Source: Azophilus sp965220425
Lineage (GTDB): Bacteria > Pseudomonadota > Gammaproteobacteria > Pseudomonadales > Azotimanducaceae
Reading direction: 5' to 3'
DNA length: 64,000 bases
Assembly (NCBI GenBank): GCA_965220425.1
Contig: OZ244830.1
Coordinates: 2,046,001-2,110,000, forward strand
In this document: in pieces, positions 41,056-50,012 of the stretch
How the letters are laid out: each line of letters opens with the position of its first letter
Position numbering within the stretch: position 1 is the stretch's first letter
Position numbers and translations under genes: made by a program
Notes under the pieces: model-generated
Database searches by the model: none
Told to the model about the DNA's origin: nothing
Seen by the model: the letters and a program-made list of their open reading frames with translations, nothing else

Positions 41056-41143
41056 GTCGCAATTTGGTTCCGACCAAGTTTGTTGCTCGACCGATACTCA
41101 GGCTTTGTTATGTCGTCTCAAATGCGTTGGCTGATGGATTCTG

Positions 41144-44100
41144 ATGATGTCAATGCTATCCGAGACTGATGTCGAACAAGCCACTCTCGACTGGCTTAAG
41201 GCTTGCCGCTGGAACCTTGCCCATGGTCCAAACATCGCGCCAAGCGGCGATTTTGCAGAGCGTAGTGATTACGGAGAGGTAGCGCTAAACGATCGCTTGC
41301 GATCAGCGTTGGAAAATCTGAACCCCGAACTGCCGGGCGACGCGCTGGACTACGCCTTTCGCACTTTGACCCGCCATGAAGGAGCCACCCTGGAAGCCCG
41401 AAACCGCGCGTTCCACCGAATGGCCGTCGACGGCGTAACCGTGGAATACCGCACGAAGGACGGGGCTATTCGAGGCGCCCAGGCTCGCGTGTTCGATTTT
41501 GACGACCCATCGAACAACGATTGGCTCGCGGCCAATCAATTCACCGTCATCGAGGACCGCCACGAGCGGCGCCCGGACATCGTCCTCTTCGTCAATGGCC
41601 TGCCACTGGCCGTCATTGAACTCAAGAACCCCGCTGACGAGAACGCCACCATCTGGTCTGCCTACCACCAATTGCAGACCTACAAGGCGGAGATCCCGTC
41701 GCTCTTTGCTTTCAATGCCATGCTCGTCGTCTCAGACGGCCTGGAAGCCCGGGTCGGCACGCTCACCGCGGGACAGGAGTGGTTCAAGCCCTGGCGGACC
41801 ATCGGTGGCGATGACGTGGCCGAAGCCAAGACCCCGCAACTGGAGGTGCTGATCGGCGGGGCGTGCGAACCCGAGCGGTTCCTGGCGATGTTCCGGGATT
41901 TCATCGTCTTCGAGGACGACGGCAGTGGTGCGCTCATCAAGAAGATGGCGGGCTACCACCAGTTCCACGCCGTCGGCGTCGCGGTCACCGAGACGCTCCG
42001 GGCCGCCGAACTACAGCGGGAGGCTGCGGGCAAGGCGGAACAGGACGGCCACGCGCCAGGTGGGGCGCCTGGAGACCGGCGAATCGGCGTGGTATGGCAT
42101 ACCCAGGGGTCCGGCAAGAGTCTGACCATGGCGTTCTTCGCGGGGCGCATCGTGCGCGAGCCGGCCATGAAGAACCCCACAATCGTGGTTCTGACCGACC
42201 GAAATGACCTCGACGATCAGCTCTTCGGAACCTTCTCGCGGTGCGCGGAGCTGCTTCGCCAGCCGCCGGCCCAAGCCGACAGCCGGATGGATCTCAGATC
42301 AAGACTGGCTGTGGAATCCGGCGGCGTGGTATTCACCACCATTCAGAAATTCTTCCCCGAGGAAAAAGGCGACCAGCACCCGCAACTGTCAGACCGAAGC
42401 AACATCGTCGTGATCGCCGACGAGGCGCATCGCAGCCAGTACGATTTCATCGACGGTTACGCCCGCCACATGCGCGACGCGCTGCCGAACGCCTCGTTCA
42501 TCGGTTTTACGGGCACACCAATCGAACTGGCAGATGCCAGCACTCGCGCGGTGTTCGGCGACCACATCAGCATCTATGACATCCAGCGCTCGGTCGAAGA
42601 CGGCGCCACCGTGCCGATCTACTACGAGAGTCGGCTCGCAAAATTGGCGCTGGATGAGCAGGAGAAGCCGGCTATCGACCCGGATTTCGAGGAAGCGACG
42701 GAGGGCGAAGAGATCGCGCGGCGCGAGAAGCTGAAATCTAAATGGGCACAACTGGAGACTGTGGTCGGCACGTCGAAACGCCTCTCTCTCGTAGCTCAGG
42801 ACATCGTCGACCACTTCGAGACGCGCCTGGAGGTGATGGACGGCAAGGCCATGATCGTCTGCATGAGCCGCCGGATTTGCGTCAATCTCTACCAGGAGAT
42901 CGTGCGGCTGCGGCCCGACTGGCACGACGACAGCGACGAGGCCGGCGGGTGCAAGGTCATCATGACGGGGTCAGCGTCCGATCCCACCGACTGGCAGCAG
43001 CACATCCGCAACAAGCCACGTCGGGAGGGGTTGGCCAAGCGATTCCGTAATGCGGAGGATCCGTTCAAGGTCGTGCTGGTGCGGGACATGTGGTTGACCG
43101 GGTTCGACGCGCCGAGCCTGCATACCATGTACGTGGACAAGCCGATGCATGGACATGGGCTCATGCAGTCGATCGCCCGGGTCAACCGCGTTTTCAAGGA
43201 CAAGCCGGGCGGGTTGATCGTCGATTACCTGGGGCTCGCACACGAACTGAAGAAGGCGCTCAAGACCTACACTGCGTCCGGCGGCAAAGGGAAAACGGCG
43301 CTGGATCAGGATCAGGCCGTGGCCGTCATGCAGGAGAAGTACGAGATCTGCTGCGGCCTGTTCCATGGGTTCGACCGGACAGCCTGGATCAGCGGGACGC
43401 CGGCCGAGCGACTGGCATTGCTTCCGGCCGCTCAGGAGCACATCCTGGAGCAGGAAAAGGGCAAGGAGCGCTGCCTGCTGGCGGTCCGTGAACTGTCCCA
43501 GGCGTTCGCGCTGGCCGTTCCTCACGAGAAGGCGATCGCGATTCGAGACGAGGTGGCTTTCTTCCAGGCTGTACGTTCCGCGTTGGCGAAACGGGCCGCC
43601 TCCGAGGGGAAGACCCAGGAGGAACTGGACCACGCCATCCGGCAGCTTATCTCCCGTGCCGTCGCGTCGGAAGGCGTGCTCGACATTTTTGAGGCTGCGG
43701 GGCTTGACAAGCCCGACATATCAATCCTGTCCGATGAGTTTCTGGCCGAGGTCCAGGGCATGCCGCAACGAAATCTGGCAGTGGAGTTGCTGCAGAAACT
43801 GTTGAAGGGCGAGTTGGCCACGCGTCGCAAGACAAATGTCGTTCAGGCTCGCTCCTTTGCGGAGATGCTGGAGCAGACGATCCGTCGATATCAGAACCGC
43901 TCTATCGAGGCGGCCCAGGTCATCGAAGAACTTATCGCCTTAGCAAATGAGATCCGCAAAGCGGATGCGCGCGGGGAATCCCTGAACCTATCAACTGACG
44001 AGTTGGCCTTCTACGACGCACTCTCCATCAATGACAGCGCCGTTCAGGTTCTTGGCGACGAGACGCTCCGGGACATTGCCCGCGAACTGGTCGAAACGGT

Positions 44101-44272
44101 CCGTGGCAATGTCACGATCGATTGGACGATTCGGGAAAACGTGCGCGCTCACCTGCGTCGGCTGGTTAAGCGCACGTTACGCAAACACGGATACCCGCCG
44201 GATAAGTGTGAAGGCGCTGCTCAAACGGTGATCGAGCAGGCCGAGGTGCTTTCAGCCGGGTGGGCTGCATGA
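41144..44272 (+). CDS. hsdR: Type I restriction endonuclease subunit HsdR
   Basis: This 1042-aa protein has the N-terminal nuclease motif (RPDIVLFVNGLPLAVIELKN, about residues 142-165), Walker A WHTQGSGKSLTMAFFAG (about 318-332), DEAHRSQYD (about 426), and FIGFTGTPIE helicase motif III. The C-terminal region is helical. It is the translocase and nuclease of the type I system with hsdM and hsdS. Size is normal and no break is seen, so the locus may be active if the half-HsdS works. Several Met codons at 41144-41156 make the start uncertain. Confidence 0.92.
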   Translation: MMSMLSETDVEQATLDWLKACRWNLAHGPNIAPSGDFAERSDYGEVALNDRLRSALENLNPELPGDALDYAFRTLTRHEGATLEARNRAFHRMAVDGVTVEYRTKDGAIRGAQARVFDFDDPSNNDWLAANQFTVIEDRHERRPDIVLFVNGLPLAVIELKNPADENATIWSAYHQLQTYKAEIPSLFAFNAMLVVSDGLEARVGTLTAGQEWFKPWRTIGGDDVAEAKTPQLEVLIGGACEPERFLAMFRDFIVFEDDGSGALIKKMAGYHQFHAVGVAVTETLRAAELQREAAGKAEQDGHAPGGAPGDRRIGVVWHTQGSGKSLTMAFFAGRIVREPAMKNPTIVVLTDRNDLDDQLFGTFSRCAELLRQPPAQADSRMDLRSRLAVESGGVVFTTIQKFFPEEKGDQHPQLSDRSNIVVIADEAHRSQYDFIDGYARHMRDALPNASFIGFTGTPIELADASTRAVFGDHISIYDIQRSVEDGATVPIYYESRLAKLALDEQEKPAIDPDFEEATEGEEIARREKLKSKWAQLETVVGTSKRLSLVAQDIVDHFETRLEVMDGKAMIVCMSRRICVNLYQEIVRLRPDWHDDSDEAGGCKVIMTGSASDPTDWQQHIRNKPRREGLAKRFRNAEDPFKVVLVRDMWLTGFDAPSLHTMYVDKPMHGHGLMQSIARVNRVFKDKPGGLIVDYLGLAHELKKALKTYTASGGKGKTALDQDQAVAVMQEKYEICCGLFHGFDRTAWISGTPAERLALLPAAQEHILEQEKGKERCLLAVRELSQAFALAVPHEKAIAIRDEVAFFQAVRSALAKRAASEGKTQEELDHAIRQLISRAVASEGVLDIFEAAGLDKPDISILSDEFLAEVQGMPQRNLAVELLQKLLKGELATRRKTNVVQARSFAEMLEQTIRRYQNRSIEAAQVIEELIALANEIRKADARGESLNLSTDELAFYDALSINDSAVQVLGDETLRDIARELVETVRGNVTIDWTIRENVRAHLRRLVKRTLRKHGYPPDKCEGAAQTVIEQAEVLSAGWAA

Positions 44273-44413
44273 GGCCGGCGATGACGAGGTACCCACATTC
44301 AGCATGACTGTCTTGCACTTTTGTTGTGCGCTGTCGATGCTCCAGGTTAGAGACCCTGACGACGAGGAATCGCTTGTGGGGCAACAACAAAGGGGACTGT
44401 GGAGGTTAACGAA

Positions 44414-46897
44414 ATGGACCAACTGAAACTCGAAACGACCTACATTCCGCACCTGCGCGGCCAGTTTAGAGTCGGGTCGACGGTTCTTTTTCTTGGTGCT
44501 GGATTCTCCCTTGAGGCGCGCAACCATTCAGGGCAATTGTTGCCGACAACCAAAGAATTGACGAAGGAACTTTGGGGCCTCTGCTTCTCCGATGAGCCGT
44601 TTGACGATACAACTCAGTTGCAGGACATGTTCGATACGGCACTCAGCTTAAACCCGACCAAGTTGTCGGAGCTAATGAGGACGACTTTCTCAGTCGACCC
44701 CAGCGCTTGCCCTGAATGGTACCGCCGATTTTTGATGATGCCCTGGTTGAGGATCTATACGCTCAATGTAGACAACCTAGTCCAGCAGGTGCTTTCACCG
44801 GAGCTGACGTCTCGACGACTCCAAACGGTATCTGCGGCAGGCGCTTCAGAACCATTTTTTCAAGATTCAGCACTTACGACTGTGCACTTGAATGGCACGC
44901 TGGACGACATTCCTGATGGGGTGACTTTTTCCCGGGCACAGTACGCTCAGCGGCCAAGTTTTGATCCGGCCTACACTCAACTTCGTAATGACCTACTGTG
45001 TCGGCCGGTAGTTTTTGTCGGTGCGAGCTTGGAGGAAGGTCCTCTATGGGAGCACATCGAAATTCGAGGGGCTCGCCAACCTAGAGGACAGCGGGAGTTG
45101 CGGCCTCGAAGTTATTTGGTTGTGCCGGACCTTAACCGGCCGAAGCAAGCCCTTCTTTCACGCCACAACGTCGTTTGGCTCCCCATGAGCGCCCGGTCGT
45201 TCTGTGAGTCGATTCTGAGCACCATGGAAGGAGAGCGTTGCTCTGGGCATAAGGCACTGGCTCAGCTTGCCAGGACGCAAAACGGCCCAACGCGGGAGTT
45301 CAAACGTGTCGCGGATGTTGCAGCCGACGACAAGGCTACAGAGGAATATTTGCTGGGTGCCGAACCAACGTGGGAAGACGTAAAAAGTGGGCGAGTGGCT
45401 GATCGGCGCTGTTTTGATGAGATGTGGGACGAGATGACAAAGATCCGTGCCGACACATCCGGGCGTAAGGCTCTGGTTGTCACTGGGACCGCTGGCACTG
45501 GGAAAAGCTCAGCGATCATGCTGGCCGCATTACGTTTGGAAGCCGACGGCGTATCTGTGGCGTGGGCCGACGCTTCGCACCAATACAGCAGAAATGGTTT
45601 TCGGCGGGCTCTCGATTCCGGGGCGAACTACGGGGCGTTGTTCATCAATGATGCTGACATCTATGAGGGCCGCCTTTCCTCGATGATTGTTGAGGCGTTG
45701 GAGCGAAAGCCGAGGCTGCTGTTGGTATGCGAAATGCGCTCCACCAAAGTGGATCGATCGATCAGAGCCCATGAACTCGGGACTTATGAGGTTTTGGAAT
45801 ACACGGTTCCCGGCCTTGGTGACGAAGATATAGACGCCATCCTTGACGTGTTGGATCAGGAAAATCGGCTGGGGATACTCAAGGGCAAGTCCAGAGACGA
45901 ACGACGCCGGATCTTTCACGGCCAGGCCGGACGACAATTGCTGGTCGCAATGCACTTTGCGACCCATGGGCAAGACTTTGAGGAGAAAGCCAAGGACGAA
46001 TTGCGTCAGATGACAGAGCCTCAGAAGTTCCTTTATGGCTTAATCTGCGTGGCGTCCTCACACCGTTTTTCGCTTCGCCAGGACGATGTTGGGATCGCTT
46101 GGGGTGACAGGGACACGAAGTGGCTCCAAACGCTGAATTTGCTAGTGCGACGAAAACTCATTCTGCCCACTAGCGATGACGGATTTCGTGCTCGCCACAG
46201 AATGATAGCCCAGTTTGTTTACGACTCGTTGGTACAAGAAGGGCGGATGCAAGATATTGTGTCGGCGCTAATTCGAATCGGAGCGACCAAAACCACACCA
46301 TATAGCCCGCTTAACTCACGGCACACGCGATTACTTCGAATGTGCATCAATCACAATTTCATGCATCGCACAGTAGATCTGACGCAGGCCAGATCGATCT
46401 ATAGTGATTTCGAAGATGCCCTTTCGTGGAATTATCACTACTGGCTTCACCGGGGGGCATTGGAACTAGAAACCGACAATCTTGGCCTCGCAGAGAACTT
46501 TCTCAGTCAGGCGAAGAGCATCAATGAACGGGATGTGTTTATTGACAACGAGCTGGCTTATCTATCCTTCAAAAAGGCAAATCAAAATCCGACGAAACAG
46601 GAAAGCCCGGATCTAGTTGAAGAGGCGATAGAAATGCTTGTTGAGGTGGCGACCAGGCGCCCAGATCAGATCGGATACGCCTATCACATAATGGGGCAAC
46701 AGGGTCTTCTTTGGGCGGAGAACGGAATTTCCGTCCTCAGCGAAAAGCAGAAGTTTTTGGAGCACCTGAAAAAGAGGGTCAAACAGGTGGTCGATGCCAC
46801 CAACGACCAGATGATGGCCACTCTCCATCAGGACATCCAAAAGTCATTGTTGATGTTGGCTGTTCGCCCAAACGAGGACAAGCCAGCTTCGAACTAA
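44414..46897 (+). CDS. SIR2-like NADase with STAND-type ATPase and TPR-like tail
   Basis: I start at ATG 44414 with a GGAGGTT site (the open frame begins at 44399). The 827-aa protein has an N-terminal SIR2-like domain: STVLFLGAGFSLEARN, IYTLNVDNLVQQ, TVHLNGTLDD and VVFVGASLEEGPLWE. The middle holds a P-loop (VVTGTAGTGKSSAIM, about residues 355-369) in a STAND-like ATPase. The C-terminal 200 residues are helical repeats resembling TPR. SIR2-STAND proteins such as the Avs5-like group sense phage proteins and deplete NAD+. It stands beside the type I system in a defence block. Confidence 0.75.
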   Translation: MDQLKLETTYIPHLRGQFRVGSTVLFLGAGFSLEARNHSGQLLPTTKELTKELWGLCFSDEPFDDTTQLQDMFDTALSLNPTKLSELMRTTFSVDPSACPEWYRRFLMMPWLRIYTLNVDNLVQQVLSPELTSRRLQTVSAAGASEPFFQDSALTTVHLNGTLDDIPDGVTFSRAQYAQRPSFDPAYTQLRNDLLCRPVVFVGASLEEGPLWEHIEIRGARQPRGQRELRPRSYLVVPDLNRPKQALLSRHNVVWLPMSARSFCESILSTMEGERCSGHKALAQLARTQNGPTREFKRVADVAADDKATEEYLLGAEPTWEDVKSGRVADRRCFDEMWDEMTKIRADTSGRKALVVTGTAGTGKSSAIMLAALRLEADGVSVAWADASHQYSRNGFRRALDSGANYGALFINDADIYEGRLSSMIVEALERKPRLLLVCEMRSTKVDRSIRAHELGTYEVLEYTVPGLGDEDIDAILDVLDQENRLGILKGKSRDERRRIFHGQAGRQLLVAMHFATHGQDFEEKAKDELRQMTEPQKFLYGLICVASSHRFSLRQDDVGIAWGDRDTKWLQTLNLLVRRKLILPTSDDGFRARHRMIAQFVYDSLVQEGRMQDIVSALIRIGATKTTPYSPLNSRHTRLLRMCINHNFMHRTVDLTQARSIYSDFEDALSWNYHYWLHRGALELETDNLGLAENFLSQAKSINERDVFIDNELAYLSFKKANQNPTKQESPDLVEEAIEMLVEVATRRPDQIGYAYHIMGQQGLLWAENGISVLSEKQKFLEHLKKRVKQVVDATNDQMMATLHQDIQKSLLMLAVRPNEDKPASN

Positions 46898-46947
46898 ACC
46901 TTGCGCGGCCCCGGCAGTCTATCGCCGGATTGACGTGAGTTTGGCCA

Positions 46948-47349
46948 CTAGCCAGACGGCCCCACCACCCGCCCCAGCGCGGGATGCGCGGGATGCTCGG
47001 GAGCCGTGCCCGCGAACAAACCCTCCTCGTGGGCGTTTCCGGCCCGCACGATCTCGACCATCCTGTTCGCCATCCAGTCGGTTTCATCGGGGATGTTGTC
47101 GCCCAGCATGATCTGATGCAGGCTGTCGAACAGATCGGCCAGGACGTGGCTTCCGAAACCGAGATCCTCATCGTAGAGCAGCACCAGCCGCTTGACTGCG
47201 GTTGAGATTTCGGACGCCCGCATGAGGACAAACCGGATCGAGCCCATGGTAACAAACGGAACCGGTCGGGCAGGCAGAGGACAGAAGAGATGGTCCTCAG
47301 TCTCCGCCCGAATTAGACCCACCGCGACAGACCTAATGGATGTTCGCAT
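46948..47349 (-). CDS. Hypothetical protein, 133 aa
   Basis: The frame is open with a helical region (STAVKRLVLLYDEDLGFGSH, then DSLHQIMLGDNIPDE). It lies just downstream of the ArdC-like gene on the same strand. The start could be 47349 or a later Met. No family is recognised. Confidence 0.4.
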   Translation of the reverse strand: MRTSIRSVAVGLIRAETEDHLFCPLPARPVPFVTMGSIRFVLMRASEISTAVKRLVLLYDEDLGFGSHVLADLFDSLHQIMLGDNIPDETDWMANRMVEIVRAGNAHEEGLFAGTAPEHPAHPALGRVVGPSG

Positions 47350-47357
47350 CTTCCAGC

Positions 47358-48368
47358 CTATTGTAACCGAAGAGACCGCTTCCCGGACCTCGGGGGCCGC
47401 TCCTCAGTCAGGATAAAGTCTTTGGCCTGTGTCGCGGATAACGCCGCTCTCCGCAGGGAGGCCCCGCGGTCCTGCTCTAAGATACGGCACCACGCCTCCA
47501 GGTAACTCTCGTGCTGCATGTCACCATCAATCCCGAAGTAAGCGCACAGAAAAGTGGCGCCGAGTTCAGCGACCAACTCTTCGAACGCGTACGTCGCGTC
47601 GCCCCAGTTGCGATGGCTGGACCGATTGAGCCTTGATTGGTGCCCCGTCCAGTGAACAACCTCATGCCATAGGGTTGCCCAGTATTGGGCCTCGCCATCG
47701 TCAGCACCGCCCATGTTTCGGGCCATGTCGTGAAACTGGCCGATCTCAGGCATCATCAACACGTCCAACATCGGGGAGTAGGCGGCCCTGTTCTCAGGCA
47801 CGATCTTCAAGCCTAGATCTCGCTTGAGCAGGCCGAGAAGTTGCTCCGAGTCTTTGTGTTCGATTGGAGGAGGATTTTCATCTCGGAAGCTCAGGCCGAG
47901 GACCTTTTCGCAGTCCCTGACCTGGTCGATGTTGTAAATGTTGTGACGTTCGTTTCGGTGAACTGCATGATCGGGCTTGGAAAGGTCGGGGTATTTGCCG
48001 ACAGACACCGGCTGATTGTCTCCCTCGACGATCTCTGCTCCCAAGTCCCGCAACACCCCCTTTTCAATCCAAAGGTTGGTTCGGTAACCGCGGTCGGCGG
48101 CCCGTGTCAATGGGACCGTGCCGTTGTAGAAGCCGAAGGGGACTTTGGGCGCCCGGAGATTACTTGGCCACATACTCGCCTGATAGCCGTAACCGCCAAT
48201 GACGACCGCCTTTGGCTCAGACCAGGGCCGGCGCCAGGGCATCACCCCAGCCTCCATGGCTGCGATGATGCCCTTCACGATGTCTTGGTCTGTCGCCGCT
48301 TTCAGCCTCTCCCGGTGATCCTGGGAAGAAATACGTTGATTCAAGAGCGCTCCTCCTTTCACGCGCAA
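47358..48368 (-). CDS. ardC: ArdC-type antirestriction metallopeptidase-like protein
   Basis: This 336-aa protein has an N-terminal ssDNA-binding ArdC domain (GIIAAMEAGVMPWRRPW, then RGYRTNLWIEKG-like repeats), and a C-terminal zinc metallopeptidase-like domain with LWHEVVHWTGHQSRLNR (HExxH), then FEELVAELGATFLCAYFGI. ArdC proteins on plasmids and integrative elements protect incoming DNA from restriction. Here it lies next to a complete type I system, in the opposite orientation. The length is normal. Confidence 0.85.
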   Translation of the reverse strand: MRVKGGALLNQRISSQDHRERLKAATDQDIVKGIIAAMEAGVMPWRRPWSEPKAVVIGGYGYQASMWPSNLRAPKVPFGFYNGTVPLTRAADRGYRTNLWIEKGVLRDLGAEIVEGDNQPVSVGKYPDLSKPDHAVHRNERHNIYNIDQVRDCEKVLGLSFRDENPPPIEHKDSEQLLGLLKRDLGLKIVPENRAAYSPMLDVLMMPEIGQFHDMARNMGGADDGEAQYWATLWHEVVHWTGHQSRLNRSSHRNWGDATYAFEELVAELGATFLCAYFGIDGDMQHESYLEAWCRILEQDRGASLRRAALSATQAKDFILTEERPPRSGKRSLRLQ

Positions 48369-48420
48369 GCCCCATCACACCAAGTCCTCATCCATGTGCG
48401 GGCTTCAGCTTGGCTCGGTT

Positions 48421-48963
48421 TCAGCGTGCTGCTTCCCGCTTCTGCCGACGAATGTCCGCGCAGAGATCTGAGTCGTTGACAGTCAAAAACTCGACCATAA
48501 AAGAATCTAAGTCGTCGCGAAGTACGTTTTTGATGTGATCAGCGTTGCCACCGTGAGTTCCTACCCCGCTAAGTTGCCACACAGTAGCGAACCGCCTCCC
48601 AATAAGTTTGTTTTGTATCCTTTGCCTGAACCGAATCGAAAGGCCATATGCCCGCCCAACGACATTGAGGTTCAGGTAAAGGTACGGGATGGACTCTGGA
48701 TCATGAACTCCCGCCGCCGACAACCGACTTTTGGCGATTGATTCCAAGCTGGCCTTGGTCAGCCCTATCTTTTGGGCGTCGCGCGACAACCCTTCGACCA
48801 GTAGGTTTATCGGCCCACAGGTCAACAAGGCTTGGCGTATGAATTCTTCACGCTCTGCTTCCGTGGTAGCTCCGTATGTGACAGAACTCATAACACAGGA
48901 AGCAAGGATCGCTGTCCACATGAAAAGAGAGCGGGCAGAAGCGCTTTGGCGAGGTGTAAACAT
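48421..48963 (-). CDS. Hypothetical exported protein, 180 aa
   Basis: I start at the ATG at 48963, which gives a signal peptide (RSLFMWTAILASCVMSSVTYGA). The mature part has TEAEREEFIRQALLTCGPIN, then PYLYLNLNVVGRAYGLSIRF. No domain is recognised. It is separate from ArdC by about 50 bases on the same strand. Confidence 0.55.
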   Translation of the reverse strand: MFTPRQSASARSLFMWTAILASCVMSSVTYGATTEAEREEFIRQALLTCGPINLLVEGLSRDAQKIGLTKASLESIAKSRLSAAGVHDPESIPYLYLNLNVVGRAYGLSIRFRQRIQNKLIGRRFATVWQLSGVGTHGGNADHIKNVLRDDLDSFMVEFLTVNDSDLCADIRRQKREAAR

Positions 48964-49422
48964 GGAATCGCTTCCCATTGAGGCACGCGGAACCGACTGC
49001 CTGACCAAGACGAGACCTGTTGGCGCGTCCGATCAGTCCCCGTTCCTTCCTCTGGTAGGCGGCCTCTTTGCTCGCGGCATGCGCGGACCGCGAGTCAAGA
49101 CTTCATTCCGTGTTTCCATGCAAGATGGCTTCTGCTGGCCGCCTGTCCGCGATGTAGAGGCGAGAGATCAGCAATTCAAGCCATCCTTCTATATTGTGGC
49201 AGACTAAGGGCCGCAGTGCCCGTGTCGGTACAATCCAGGAAATGATCGCAGCCGGTTTCGAACTGCCGACCGGCCGCAAACCTTTACACCAACCAGAACA
49301 CCCGGCCCAGCCTCCTCCCGAAACACCCCGCAATACCCGAGCAGCCGGTCCAGCGCGAGTTCCTCGCCAAACGCGAGCGGTACCGCTCAAAGCGGGGACA
49401 CACTCCAGATTCGTGTTACGCC

Positions 49423-49486
49423 GCCGTCTCTCCGACGTGTCACACCACTGCGCAGGTGTCGCCGGCGCTGGGCGTGAGCGAGCGCC
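49423..49486. repeat. Dispersed 64-bp repeat, copy 2
   Basis: It matches 16846-16908: both start GCCGTCTCTCCG, contain GTCACACCACTG and GCAGGTGTCGCCG, and end AGCGCC. The copies differ by a few substitutions and one or two single-base gaps. Confidence 0.6.
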
Positions 49487-49686
49487 GGGGTCAATGATCC
49501 CAGCGGGCAGTGGCGGCCGTCTGCCGGGGATCAGCTTGCTTTCAGTTCCGCGGTTGACCCGGCCCGTTGTCATCCGCGATCCACGTAGGGCCGCGAGACC
49601 GGGATGACCTGGTCGCAAGTACACTCACACCGCAGAGTCGCTCTCCTGTCTCTTGATGCCACACGCTACCCGGCTCTTTCGTAGAA

Positions 49687-49709
49687 GCCCGGCCGTGTTT
49701 GGGCCGGGC
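49687..49709. terminator. GC-rich hairpin
   Basis: GCCCGGCC (49687-49694) pairs with GGCCGGGC (49702-49709) across a 7-base loop. There is no T run, so it may be a transcript or element-end structure and not an intrinsic terminator. Confidence 0.3.
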
Positions 49710-49752
49710 GGGCTATTCCAGAGGTCTCCATCCAGCCCGCCGTCCACGTAAA

Positions 49753-49893
49753 TCGGGGCTCCGAAATCAAGGCGCCCATGTTGCAGGACGACCGTCAACG
49801 CCATTGACTCACACCGTCTACAGGGATATTGCTTTGTTCCGCTGACATTACGCGGTTATCCGAGGCCAAGGCCGGTTTGCCTGGCCCGTTGTA
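49753..49893. repeat. 140-bp direct repeat, left copy
   Basis: Begins TCGGGGCTCCGAAATCAAGG and includes CGCCATTGACTC, GCTGACATTACGCGG and CCAAGGCCGG. The right copy is at 52015-52155 in the same orientation, about 80-85% identical by eye. The pair encloses the AAA/ankyrin gene. Confidence 0.75.
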
Positions 49894-50012
49894 CAAGGGG
49901 GTACCACCTCGACCCGGCCAAACCGCTGCCCCGCGGACTTCTGTGTATCGCGGGCCTGTTGGCGCCTGGTGCGCATGACCACCCGCCTGGCGCGCGGAGC
50001 CGGTGCGTTACA

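Larger units (their letters stand above)
48964..50012. other. Long intergenic region with repeats
   Basis: About 1 kb without a credible gene. It contains the second copy of a dispersed 64-bp repeat (49423-49486), a GC-rich hairpin (49687-49709) and a 140-bp element (49753-49893) that recurs at 52015-52155. It looks like a graveyard of mobile-element ends. Confidence 0.45.

Noticed and set aside
49103..49624. 173-aa minus-strand frame
   Set aside because: It has no start signal or motif and crosses the dispersed repeat.
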